From Flaccisagitta enflata (Eukaryota > Chaetognatha > Sagittoidea > Aphragmophora): 64,000 nt of DNA. The position numbers and the translations under genes were made by a program. This document shows, piece after piece, positions 50,893 to 60,902 of this stretch. The first letter of the stretch is position 1. Every line of letters begins with the position of its first letter. The notes beneath the pieces are model-generated. The model did not search any database, was not told the DNA's origin, and worked only from the letters and a program-made list of their open reading frames with translations. Location: positions 30,566,001 through 30,630,000 of the forward strand of contig OZ231128.1 in NCBI GenBank assembly GCA_965153355.1. The letters run 5' to 3'.

Positions 50893-52298
50893 AAGTTTTC
50901 TACCGCCGAGATGATGTCGTTGTCGTCAACTTCCTCGCCGGCGCGGTCACATAACTCGTAAAATTGCCCAACTGGGACGGTAATGGTACCGCCTCCTTCA
51001 GCGCCAAGAAGTTGAGCCGCCGGATCAACAGATTCCACATAGGCGACCGTTGCTGGGGCTGCTGCCGCTTGCGGCTGCGCTGCGGCTGCGGGCGCCGCGG
51101 CTGCTGGTGCTGCTGCGGCTGTTGCTGGGTAAGTCGCCGGGGTGCTGCGATTGTATCTGAAGCCCGTTTGCTGCGTTTGGCCCACTCTTCCTTTCCACAC
51201 ATATTGATTAGGGCGATTTGGGTTTTGTTGGCGGTAAGGCTGGCGATTATAATATGTTTGTTGTTGTTGTTGCTGTTGCGGTTGCTGTCTGTTGCCTCTT
51301 ACCTCTTTGAGGATTTCCGCAAGTGCCGAGCTCTGACTGTCAAGTCGTGAGGAAGTTTCGTTTTTCCATTCTGTGACATTTGTGTCTAGTCGTTCTTGCG
51401 CGCTCTTCACGCCTTTAATGTCACGGGCGTTAATTTCCACCTTGTCGGCCAATGTGGCGATGAATTCGTCATGCTCTACTGCGCCAACTTTGCTCGACTT
51501 CTTCTTCGACTTTTTGGATCTTTTCTTCTTTTTGTCCGAGAGCGCGTCGACGAGATCGTCATCTTTTTCTTTTTCTTCCTCGCTCGACGACGATGATGAC
51601 GCCGATGAATCTGAGCTCAAATCGTGGGCTGCCTCGTACCTACATGCGACGTCGAGTGCGTTTTCCCACGTGAGATCAGCCTCTTTGTGGAGGTTGTATT
51701 TGATTTGGCGCATTTGTTCCTTGTCTTTCTTTCCTTTCCTGTTTCTGATCCCCTTCCGGAATCGCCGGATTCCTTCTCTCACCTTCGCCGTGTTCTCGAC
51801 CCTTGTTTGTCCATTCATGTGGTAATCCGGCATGTCTGAATACTTGCCCATGTCTTTCTTGATTTCTTGGATGAAATCTTTGATGGACTGATTTTTCCTC
51901 CGTTTCGTATATTCGAAGTCTTCGAGGAATTTCTGTTTCTCTTGTGGATCGATGAATTCCTCAGTGAGCTTTTTAATCAGTTGGTCGTAATTGTCCTTGT
52001 CCGCCTGAGCGAGACGGTGGTAGGCGTCAAGCGCTTGTCCGGTCTGAAGGCGACCAGAAATGGAGCGCACCACTTCCGCTTGGACTTCATCGTTTTGGGC
52101 GGTGGTGAGTCCAAATGCGATTCTGATTTTCTCCTTGTACCCATTGACCCACATCACAAAATCCATGGTCGGCTTAAAATCGGGATAGGTGATGGATTTG
52201 CGCTTGTACGCGTCGGCCAACTCTTGTTGTGCAGTAGCAGCCATGGTTGGAACTCGGTATCTTGTTCGTATTACCTGCCGGCGTTGTTGCTGTTGTCT

Positions 52299-52342
<44 letters not shown>

Positions 52343-52442
52343 CAGTTTGAGCTTCGTTAGCTTGAGCTCTCTCTCTTTCTCGGTTGCTTCTTATCACGTT
52401 AGCTCTAATTGCTTCAACAATGGGCAGGTGCCGTTTATTCAT
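50880..52442 (-). CDS. Ty3/Gypsy Gag
   Basis: Structural protein that forms the particle for reverse transcription. The frame is open from 52595; the first ATG is at 52442, giving 520 codons. Features in order: a Gln-rich run (about 20 Q), a conserved-looking capsid region (YPDFKPTMDFVMWVNGYKEK, DAYHRLAQADKDNYDQLIKK, KKDMGKYSDMPDY), an acidic Ser-rich stretch, a Lys patch (KKKKRSKKSKKKSSK), a coiled-coil-like segment, a QPQQQQQQQ region and an Ala/Pro tail. No CCHC zinc knuckle is visible; the basic patch may bind RNA instead. It ends at TAG beside the frameshift signal. A later Met (MAATAQQELADAYKRK) is an alternative start. Confidence 0.82.
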
Positions 52443-52579
52443 GCGGTAAGTATGAAGTTGTAAATTTTTTTTGATGATCTCGGCCTTGGACCTCGACCCA
52501 GAAATTGTAAGATTTGAGTAAGAATGGGAAATTAAGGCCCACAATGCTACGGATTCTTTTGATAAATTAACGCAGTTGA

Positions 52580-52915
52580 CTACAAAGTATACCACAGAGA
52601 TTCGGCTTCGCTTAAATCTGTTTGATAAAGGGATTCAAAGTGGGGTCTTGCTGGTTGATTAAAGGCGAAGTCCCAGATTTGTTGAATCTCGCTATGCCGC
52701 TGCACAACTGTTTCTCTTACCAAACGGTCTTGGAGTAATGTCCACGCGAAGTCGGCGGTTTGACCAGGATTGTCCCTTTTTATTTCAAGCGTCGCGATCA
52801 GTAGCGCGCGTTTGACGTCTCTTCGGGCCTCAGCGATTGCTAGACTTGGGAAGGATCTGCCAGCTACCTGGTTGTTGTTTCGTGTTGGCAGTTGATATTG
52901 TCGTTGTTGATCCAT
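52580..52915 (-). CDS. Small ORF upstream of gag
   Basis: 111 codons from ATG 52915 to TAG 52580, overlapping the 5' extension of the gag frame in another frame. It reads like a folded helical domain (AIAEARRDVKRALLIATLEI, FAWTLLQDRLVRETVVQRHS), not chance. It could be a separate leader protein, or a gag N-terminus joined by a frameshift or splicing; no slippery heptamer was found at its end. I do not recognise it. Confidence 0.45.
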   Translation of the reverse strand: MDQQRQYQLPTRNNNQVAGRSFPSLAIAEARRDVKRALLIATLEIKRDNPGQTADFAWTLLQDRLVRETVVQRHSEIQQIWDFAFNQPARPHFESLYQTDLSEAESLWYTL

Positions 52916-52933
52916 CAACTCTTTACATACAGT

Positions 52934-52947
52934 CACCCGTGAGGTGT
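52934..52947. repeat. CACC-CGTGA-GGTG hairpin just before the small ORF
   Basis: Carries the CCCGTGAGG core that recurs in the pol-ORF3 spacer at 60395-60835. It lies about 20 bp upstream (minus strand) of the ATG at 52915. Confidence 0.5.
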
Positions 52948-53130
52948 GTATTTACAAATAAGTACAAATGATCATTGAATAAAACCGATAAAACTAGATC
53001 TCACCTTGGGTTAAAATCAGGTAAAATTATCGGGTACGTACGTTGTCAGTTTTGGATTTTTGTTGGTGTAGAAAGCTTGATCTTGTTTTGTTGTCGTTGT
53101 ATGTTATTTTGTCATTTCAGTAAAATGCTC

Positions 53131-53480
53131 AAGCTGGATTAGGCTTGATGATTCAACTTGATGTCGGCAGGAGCTAAATCAAGTTAGATGAATCAAAGTG
53201 ATGATGGCAAAAAAAACTTTGATTTTGAACCAATTACGATGCCAAGCTGGATTAGACTTGGCTAGATTGCGATGGAATGATCTCAGCCTTGAACTGGATC
53301 AAGCTTTATATAAATCAAAGTGAAAAATGATGGGGAAAAACTTTGATTTTAAACCAATTACAATGTCAAGCTGGATTAGGCTTGACTAGAACGCGATGGG
53401 ATAATCTCAGCCTTGGACTGGATCAAGCTTAATGTGAATCAAAGTGAAATTTGATGGGAAACTTTGACTCGAATCCGAAT
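53131..53480. repeat. Three direct repeats of 113-124 bp
   Basis: Units begin AAGCTGGATTAGGCTTG at 53131, 53244 and 53368 and include AATCAAAGTGA and AACTTTGATTTTGAACCAAT. They are placed where an LTR or leader would be, and tandem repeats there often hold promoter elements. No LTR border (TG...CA with primer-binding site) could be fixed. Confidence 0.8.
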
Positions 53481-54536
53481 TCTTTCACATGTGATTAAAA
53501 TGAACCCGTTTTATTGGAAACCAAGTATGATTCTTGGTTGGTCTCGAGACTGGCCGTAACGCATATAATTTGGCCAGAGTATAAAATTCGCGGAGGTATG
53601 CAGTTCGGAATGAATTGATAAAAGCAGTTTGAAATGTTAGTGTTCCGGAATAAAACGCGAAATGGAAGCCACAACACCTTAATTAAACAGGGATTGTTTG
53701 ATCAGAGAACTGTTCCTATGGTTTGTATCTATATCTGCCCCGGTCTCATTAATCGGCCATTCAATTTTTAAATTGTTTTTTTTTTTTTTTTTTTGTATTT
53801 GTATCAGTCACACATTACAGGGATGATCACACGTTTCAAAGTTCGAATCCAAGAAATCTGTCCTAGAAAGTATTTGACACTATTTTCGGGGAAAGAAGGT
53901 TGGGCGGCGTGGCCATCGGCGCCCTCGCACGTAGCGTATTTTTTGCGCAACCTATGTGCGACTTTCGAAGAGACATCAGTTGCACCACAAAAGAGTCAAT
54001 GAGTTTTCATCATTTGTCCACAACGAGACCTTCATTTTTCATCGGATTTTTCCGGAATTTTAATCCCCTTCAATTCCCGCCTGGATTGCCCCGCCTATGG
54101 GAAGACTGAATTGTGCATCGTAGTGAGCGGTCCCTCGTACTTGGAATCGTCGTTTTTCCCGCGTTCCCGTGGCAGCGAGACTGATTGTATCGCGATTTTG
54201 ATGATTTTGTGTTAGTTGATAGTGTTAGATGACGCTGTGTTGGACTAGTGTGCCGATGCACCACTTTTAGTAAGTTTTCTCAAAAGATCCTCAAACCGAT
54301 GTCTGAGGCCCTCAAGACCATGATTTTTGAATTCCTCGTCGAAAATTATGCAAAATTCATGAAAACCGTGACTTTTTGGCGAGGCCGAGATACAAAATGA
54401 CACTCGTTATCATCACTAGTACCCTAAAACATTTTGCCGCCATTTTTTTTTCATCAGTGGAGTTTCAACTAGATGGAAACTGTGAAATTCTTCTTGTTTG
54501 AAGATGGGACCGAGACCAACTGACAATGAATAGAAG
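53481..54536. other. Probable LTR/leader or untranslated DNA of the retrotransposon
   Basis: No ORF. The minus strand carries a possible polyadenylation signal (AATAAA at about 53510). A T-run lies at 53777-53794. LTR ends were not identified. Confidence 0.35.
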
Positions 54537-54592
54537 AAGAAGAAGAAGAAGAATAGGATGATGAAGATAAAGAAGAAGAAGAAGGAGAAGAA

Positions 54593-54624
<32 letters not shown>

Positions 54625-55015
54625 AGAAGAAGAGGAAGAAGAAAAAGAAAGAAAAAAAAAGAAAAAAAAAAAAAAGGATAAAGATATCTTGGGAGGACTG
54701 CAAAAACTGTGAAAAAAATAAAACAAGTAACCAAGTGACAGGGTCACAACGACTTTGACTGGAGCGTGATGGTGAGTGACAGACCAACAGTGACAGACCG
54801 ACAGTGAAAGACCAACAGTGAATGACCAACAGTGACAGATCGACATGAACAGACCAACAGTGATAGACTGACGGTGATAGATTGACAGTGACAGATTAAC
54901 AGTGACAGACCAACAGTGACAGACTGTAAGTGACAGACCGACAGTGACAGAGTGGCAGTGACAGAGTGGCAGTGACATACCAACAGTAACAGACAGACAT
55001 TGACTGACAGACTGA
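54537..55015. repeat. (GAA)n tract and 14-bp minisatellite
   Basis: 54537-54690 is GAA/GAAA-rich. 54770-55015 consists of about 17 units of ACAGTGACAGACCA with variants. The Ser/Cys-rich and Phe-rich ORFs opposite them are artefacts. Confidence 0.9.
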
Positions 55016-57120
55016 TAGAAAGACACACTCAGAAACCAGCAAAAGCAATGAACCAAAAAAACTACTGCAATAAATAAGTTTGTAGTCTTAAGCTGGTAAT
55101 TCAATGATTCAAATCACTTTGTAGATTTCCCTTTCTCTGTTATATTATCATTACTTATAATACTGATCCCTTTCTCTGTTTGTTTGTCTAGATCTATTAG
55201 TCTTTTTGTCAGTCTCTCACTTTTGGCTCTGGCTCTGGCTGTAGCTTGCGCTCACGTTATGATTTTACCTTCTGAATCTACTTTTAGCTGATAGGATGAT
55301 CATTGAGAGTCTACCGACGCTAACCGACGCTAATGACCATAATGAGCTTTTGCGTATGCGTAGATATATATGAGAGCTTGATAAACCTCATTGAGCGGCA
55401 TTGACCCAGCATGCGAAGTTGGTCAAATCAATGTTTTAACAATTTCGTTATTTTTTGTAATATTAAAAATAAATAAGAAATTTCTCAAATTCTGCCTGAA
55501 TGACTGTCCCATAAGTCCCATAAGTAATTCTGAAAAAAAAAATTGATATTTGTATTTATTGACTGTGTAGAATTTAGCTAAGCAGGGGTTTTTAAAATTC
55601 TTTTTTGCGCTTTTTCTCACTTTTAAGTATTTAAGTATCTAATAGATATGTTTTTGATTAAATTCAAATTATGTCAAGTTATAAGTCATATTAAAGATGA
55701 GAGTGCAGCGATTCTAAATATGTCATTTAATTTTTTTTATCACTATATTAACCTTTTCAAATAAAATAAACAAAACAACTATGGATGTAATGAAGGCAAA
55801 CGTTTCTCAAGCTGACATTTGGATCTTTTGATATTACTTACTTTTAGAAGATGATATTTGGGAGTGGTGATGATGATAATGGGCGGAACGATATTCACCA
55901 TGGCACGATGTCGACATAAGAATGATGAGAGGTGGGCCTCTAGGATGCGGGCCCCAAGAGAGCGATCTCCACCACACGACCCCCAAGGATGGCCCAACCA
56001 GCCAGAGACGAACAGCACGAGTTCCTAGCCCGGTTTTCCACAGTCATCATCGTATGGATAAAGTGTATAATGGATGGTATAATGACCTTGAGATGGTAAA
56101 AATGGTACATAGATGGTAAAAGACGTACGCAAGAGTGAGACCAGAGGCAGATATCTACAAACCAAACTGAGCCTTCAGAGACCCATATTTCCCGTACTTT
56201 AGAAATATGCAAAGAAATGAGAGACACAGCATTAGAATGGTGAAATGATAGTTATATTTGCACTGATACAAAAATATGCCCTGCTAACTTATAACGGGAG
56301 GAAACTAGCTAGGAATTCCGTCGGTAGAGAGGCTATTTTAAGGGCTAATCGTAGGCCCAATGTCCGTCGAGAGTCTCTCTATTAAGGGCTTATTTGAGCC
56401 AGAGCATCAGTCCCGTTGGCCCAATTTGGGCCCAATCGCCATTCTTCTGTCCATTCTTCCGATCGCCATTCTCCTGTCCATCCTTCTGTCCATTCTCTTT
56501 ATCGCCATTCTTCTTCCCATTCTTCCGTCCATTCTTCCGTCATTCCGAAGTCCAATTCTAAAGTCTCATTCTCGAGCGCCCGTTGAGGATATCTGTTGTT
56601 GCGATCGTCCGTGCGTTGGCTTCATCCCCGCGGCCGTTCGTGGATTAGGAGAAGAGCGGCGCCGCATGACCGAGGCGGCGTCGCCGGCGTTGAGAGGCGG
56701 CGTCGTCGGCGTCGAGAGGCGGCGTCGTACAAGCGTCTTTCTCTTTAGCCATCGAATGAGTCTTTTCCGCGCCGCGTGGCCTGAGAGACGAATTCAGGAT
56801 CGTAACAGTCGATCGGCCGGACTAAGAAAGATGTCCTCATCTTTTCATCAATATCTAAAGGCAGGAAAAACATCGTAGATAGGAACAGTAGCAAACGATT
56901 TTTTTTCTTGCAACCCTACAGACGCCATGGACGCAGTGTTGGTAAACAAGAATGAAGATTAATACATGGATGTGAGACAGGTAGAACATTAGCCCGGGGC
57001 AATGTCCAATTCCACATCAGCAAAACCAAACGCAAACCTTGAGCTGCCTATGGTCATAGATTTTCCCCGCCAACAACAACAAACAATCTGGAAATCATCT
57101 CGTGCGCAGATCATGTGTCA
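55016..57120. other. No gene recognised
   Basis: Untranslated part of the retrotransposon block or inserted DNA. 56440-56560 has imperfect CCATTCTTCCGTC repeats. An open plus-strand frame of 172 codons crosses it but has repeat-driven composition and opposes the element. Confidence 0.5.
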
Positions 57121-57124
57121 CCGA

Positions 57125-57335
57125 TAGAATCACTCTCCATAGATAGAATCATTTCTCTAATATAGAACCGTTTCTCCAACATAGAATCGTTTCTCCGTAG
57201 ATAGATTTATTTCTCCAAAGATAGAGTTATTTCTCCAAAGATAGAGTTATTTCTCCATACCGCGCTTTTCCTATACATCACATCTTTCCTATACATCGCG
57301 TCTTTTCTATAAATCGCGTTTTTCCTATACATAAC
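57125..57335. repeat. Two minisatellites downstream of the post-pol ORF
   Basis: On the minus strand: about four units of TATAGGAAAAGCGCGAT (57245-57335), then about six units of TATCTTTGGAGAAATAACTC (57125-57260). They begin 17 bp after the ORF stop. The purine-rich phase on the minus strand could include or mask a polypurine tract. Confidence 0.85.
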
Positions 57336-57352
57336 GAGAGATACGGGACGGC

Positions 57353-59659
57353 TCAGTCGTCTCTCTGTTCGTCGCCGTCGTCGTCGTCTTCCCCCGCGGC
57401 GTCGGCGGCATCGGCGGCGTCGGCGGCTGCGGCAGCGGCTGCCGCTTGATTACTCATTCCCACCTTATGCAACAACGCACCGAGCCATTCCAAGTCGTAG
57501 GCGACGTGCTTCTTCTGCTGGGTTGACAGAGGATCAAAAATATATTCATCAACGCCTACGATGCACGACCTGACATTCCATACAAAGCTGCATATCGCGT
57601 CGGCGCTCCTTCCGGTCCCATGCTTCGATGCGAATTTGCCGACGTTCACCCATCGATGACGGCGGAAACGCGGAATCAAGAGCCTTTTTACCAAGTCGGC
57701 GTGGCGCGCAAACGAGATTTTCCCTGCCATGTAAGACAAAATTTGGTTTCTCAGACCAACGTCCATTGTGCGCGCGAAAAACGCGTAAATATCGCGTCCT
57801 GGAGCTCGAAATGAAATTAATGCCGGCGTCAAATCAAACGATCTAGGGTGACGGTTCTCGCGGGAATCGATGATAAAGATTTCTTCGTTAGCCGTTGCCA
57901 TCTTCATCGCATCTATCTCGGGTTGAGTACGTAAAAATATTACTTCCATTTCCTTCTGTTTTGTGTGCAACGCCGGACGGCATTTGACGTCTTCTCTCAA
58001 GTTCGGGTCGCAACGGTGGTATTGGGGCGGATCTCCCCACAGGCCCCAACGTTCGTGGAGCAATTTCGCCAACCGTGGCCACGGCGCTGTAAGCAAAACG
58101 GCGTCTCTCTTGTCGTCCCAATCCTCGCCTACGTGTGCTGCAACGGAAAATGCGGCGTTGGTTACGGAGACTCTTCCTTGACGACCTGCTTCAATAATTT
58201 TGGCGATGAATTCGGGGCGTTTGAACCGGAAATATTCGTCCGACGGTGAGAGGCGACATTTCGCGCAAATGGCCATGATCCATTTTTCGATTTGGTCGTC
58301 GTTTTTCAAATATTTTTGTAGTTCGCGTTGGTTGTAAAACTCGCATTTTTCCAACATTGAAAGACGCGAATCCATCGGGTAAGCCAAGTACTCTTCCAAG
58401 AAGGTCAGGACCCGGCGTTGAATTGGTTCCACAAGACGTTCAACGGTGAGCGCCATTTGCTCTGGCTGAACCCCGAACATCAACAAGGATTTAGGCGACG
58501 GGACTTTTATTTTCAATCTCATCATCGTTTTGAAGGGCGGGCAGTGAGCCGTATCGGCGAAGAATCCCTCCACTGCCAGGTTGGCGACCAATTTCTCCTT
58601 TCTATCGTCCGGCCATACTCCCGCGTAAAAGTCCAAAATTCTCAACGTCGTCATTTTATCTTGGTGGGTTTTCAAGTTAAGGATTACCGTTTTGACGAAG
58701 AGAACTTCGTCGTTTCTGTCGTGTTTTAGATATCTTCTCAACTCTTCTTCCGACATTCGCTTCTGGCGGATATGTCTTGCGGTTCTTTCTCCTCTTCTTT
58801 TCGTCTCGTTGTCGTCTGAGCGTCGCTTCCTGTTGGCGACGTCGGCGTCTTCGTCGTCGCTGACGTCACTTACTTCCAATTTCCGTTTTCCTTGCATTCC
58901 TACCGGATTTGCGCGACGGCGATTTTTGTCAACTTCTACCATTTCCTCTCGGACTTGGTCGGGGTCCCCAACTCCTTCCACGCGGCTGGTGGTGCCGTAT
59001 CTTTCTTCCAAATAACACGGCCATCTGAACTCGTTGTACCATTTTGGTGGTTGGACTCCAAGTTCCAGCATCTCCTGCAACCTGAAGTCGTTTCTCTCCT
59101 CCTCCTCCATCTTTGGATAGAGCGTGCCCATAACCGACAACGAAAGATTCCAGTGCACGAAATATTCAAGGATTCTCCCGATTAGCATGCCTGTGAAGTG
59201 CATTTTATTGAGACCGTGTCTAACCTGGGATGGCCGAATTTCGTTAACGTCGCTGTGGTCGGCCAAAACCTCATATGGATTCTTGAAGAACGTTTCGACG
59301 CGGAAGACCTCGTGGAAGTTAACCAGTAACCCATCGTTTTCCCACGGGTCCAACATGAATCTCCAAATGTGATCGAGCTTTTCGCGGCGGTAGTCCTTGT
59401 AACGGCGGACCAAGTCGTTGAGAGTGAGGTACAGTACGCCGTTTAATTTTTGAAAGAAGCAATTCTCGATCCGTTTGAGGTGTTTTGGCGCACTTTCGCA
59501 TAGAATCATGACCATTGGGCTTTTCAACAAATTACCAAAGTCCTCCGGCAAGTCTGGAACTCCGTCGAGCTCATTTTCGATGATTTTCTTGATTTCGATG
59601 TAAGCCAATTTATCGCGACCCTCGCGATTGAAAATGTTCAACAGAATGGAAACTCCCAA
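57353..59659 (-). CDS. Post-pol ORF of the retrotransposon, MUT-7/EXD3-like exonuclease domain at the C-terminus
   Basis: 768 codons in the same frame as the ORF at 59675-59986, separated from it only by TAA and five codons. The N-terminal 500 residues are helical with a central acidic/basic linker (SDDEDADVANRKRRSDDNET). Residues about 580-735 resemble DEDDy 3'-5' exonucleases of the MUT-7/EXD3 type. Lead-in strand EVIFLRTQPEIDAM; motif I IFIIDSREN (D598, with Arg600 where the catalytic Glu is expected); motif II KISFARHADLVKRL (D655); motif III LSTQQKKHVAYDLEWL (H718 for the usual Tyr, D722). An Ala/Asp-rich tail ends the protein. The family trims RNA ends, in nematodes during small-RNA silencing. 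The apparent loss of the motif I Glu suggests a weak or inactive enzyme. Motif reading only, not a database match. Confidence 0.6.
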   Translation of the reverse strand: MGVSILLNIFNREGRDKLAYIEIKKIIENELDGVPDLPEDFGNLLKSPMVMILCESAPKHLKRIENCFFQKLNGVLYLTLNDLVRRYKDYRREKLDHIWRFMLDPWENDGLLVNFHEVFRVETFFKNPYEVLADHSDVNEIRPSQVRHGLNKMHFTGMLIGRILEYFVHWNLSLSVMGTLYPKMEEEERNDFRLQEMLELGVQPPKWYNEFRWPCYLEERYGTTSRVEGVGDPDQVREEMVEVDKNRRRANPVGMQGKRKLEVSDVSDDEDADVANRKRRSDDNETKRRGERTARHIRQKRMSEEELRRYLKHDRNDEVLFVKTVILNLKTHQDKMTTLRILDFYAGVWPDDRKEKLVANLAVEGFFADTAHCPPFKTMMRLKIKVPSPKSLLMFGVQPEQMALTVERLVEPIQRRVLTFLEEYLAYPMDSRLSMLEKCEFYNQRELQKYLKNDDQIEKWIMAICAKCRLSPSDEYFRFKRPEFIAKIIEAGRQGRVSVTNAAFSVAAHVGEDWDDKRDAVLLTAPWPRLAKLLHERWGLWGDPPQYHRCDPNLREDVKCRPALHTKQKEMEVIFLRTQPEIDAMKMATANEEIFIIDSRENRHPRSFDLTPALISFRAPGRDIYAFFARTMDVGLRNQILSYMAGKISFARHADLVKRLLIPRFRRHRWVNVGKFASKHGTGRSADAICSFVWNVRSCIVGVDEYIFDPLSTQQKKHVAYDLEWLGALLHKVGMSNQAAAAAAAADAADAADAAGEDDDDGDEQRDD

Positions 59660-59674
59660 TGACTCGTCGTTCTT

Positions 59675-59986
59675 TTAGTAATCGTCGCTGTCGAGGCGTT
59701 TCCTTCCTTTTACCCAACAGTCGCTGTTTCCCTTTGTCTCAATGGCCAGAATGGTCGGCTTGACCGCCATCGCTAGGCCTTCTTTGAGAAAGGATTTAAA
59801 ACCGTCCAAGGTGTTGATGACAAAATCTTTAGGATCCTCGTCGCCAGTCTCAAACGGTGCTTGAAGCATTTTCCGACCTCGTTGTAGTTCCACCAGATGG
59901 TCTTTGGCTTTGCTCGCTTCTCGCTTTTGGTTTGCCGTCAGATGGTCGGCAGAGACGCCCGCCCAGACGTCTTTTTCACGATTCAT
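59675..59986 (-). CDS. N-terminal part of the post-pol ORF, before an in-frame TAA
   Basis: ATG at 59986 opens 103 codons (NREKDVWAGVSADHLTANQK, GDEDPKDFVINTLDGFKSFL, MAVKPTILAIETKGNSDCWV) and ends at TAA 59675-59677. The next codons continue in the same frame into the 768-codon ORF, which has no ATG of its own for about 49 codons. The simplest reading is one protein of about 877 residues with a single stop, from mutation, assembly error or read-through. It lies 0.9 kb downstream of the integrase ORF, where errantiviruses and other Gypsy elements carry their third gene, but has no envelope features (no signal peptide or membrane anchor). Confidence 0.6.
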   Translation of the reverse strand: MNREKDVWAGVSADHLTANQKREASKAKDHLVELQRGRKMLQAPFETGDEDPKDFVINTLDGFKSFLKEGLAMAVKPTILAIETKGNSDCWVKGRKRLDSDDY

Positions 59987-60902
59987 TTCGCCGCTTTTGC
60001 CGCGTGACGGCGTTGTATTCGTTGTTGTTGCTCCTAATTACCAGTTCACTTACCTTAGGATATCGCTCTGAGGGGAAAAGGTTAGCATTTTAGAGGATTG
60101 ATAGGTGACACGGATTAATAAATTGATCGAGAATCACGGAACAGATTTGATTGGTTGATTGGCTCTCTTTGACAATGACAAACAACAGCCTTCCTTCTAA
60201 CCCTTCCTCCTAAGGCAGCTCGTTTGATGTATCAAGCAGTAGATATTTCAATTCCCTACTGAATTCGGATTTGGGCAGTTGATTACGGCATATCTCTCGT
60301 TGGGCACTTTCAGATTCACCATATTCTTATTTCACGCGACTAAATGGTTAGTTTGCATTTATTGAATCCCCCTCACGCGACTTCACAACCCAATGATACC
60401 TTAACCATACCCTTGGGGTTAGTTATAGGAAAACGTTTGTAAATTTGGTTGTGATTTGAGGGAAGGAAAAAAAAATTTGTCAGCCTCCCTGTTGACTGAA
60501 CCCGTGAGGTCAGTTGTATCGATGCAATTTGAGAGAATCTTTCCAACCTCCCCCGTGAGTGATTTGAGGTCCAATTTGTCAGGGGGAGAAAAAAAAATCG
60601 TACTATCGTGCAATGATAAATCTCGGTTTTAACCGGACCCATGAGGCCGGTCAATTATGTACATTTTTGGATTTCTCTTATCGGTTTTCGGTCCAGTCCA
60701 TTTATCGTCATCAGTACTTCTTATCGTCATCGTTATCGTCGTCATCTCTCAATCATTTTGCTTCACTTTCTAAAAGAAAAAAAACATTTCATTTCTTCTC
60801 TCTTACCTTAACTTTGCCCTTGAGGCAAGTCTTAGGGATAAAATAATTTATCATTAAATTTGATAATTTTTCAAGTTGAGAGGGAGACGCCGAGGAAGTG
60901 AA
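59987..60902. other. Spacer between pol and the post-pol ORF
   Basis: No ORF. Contains the hairpin family at 60395-60835, a pyrimidine-rich plus-strand stretch (TTTCATTTCTTCTCTCTTA, 60787-60805) that would be a polypurine tract on the minus strand, and TTATCGTCATCGTTATCG repeats (60700-60745). Confidence 0.5.
60395..60835. repeat. Family of small hairpins with a CCCNTGAGG core
   Basis: CCCTTGGGG (60410), CCCGTGAGG (60501), CCCGTGAGT (60552), CCCATGAGG (60638) and CCCTTGAGG (60817). At least three sit in stems with one bulged base: GACTG(A)ACC/GGTCAGT, ACCGG(A)CC/GGCCGGT and AC(T)TTGCC/GGCAAGT, each with a pentaloop of type CNTGA. One more copy lies before gag at 52934-52947. Confidence 0.6.

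Noticed and set aside
50880-52442. CCHC zinc knuckle in Gag
   Set aside because: No C-x2-C-x4-H-x4-C pattern found; only a basic patch is present.
53841-53870. Possible tRNA-like T-arm (GTTCGAATCC) as primer-binding site or tRNA gene
   Set aside because: No CCA or matching acceptor stem next to it and no A-box upstream; the match is too short.
54416-55104. Minus-strand ORFs rich in Phe, Ser, Cys and Val
   Set aside because: Driven by the GAA tract and the 14-bp minisatellite.
56360-56878. 172-codon plus-strand ORF
   Set aside because: Open mainly because of CCATTCTTCCGTC repeats and high GC; opposite to all retrotransposon genes; no recognisable domain.
57353-59986. Envelope-like gene in the post-pol position
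   Set aside because: No signal peptide, hydrophobic fusion or anchor segment, and few cysteines; the domain pattern fits an intracellular nuclease-like protein.
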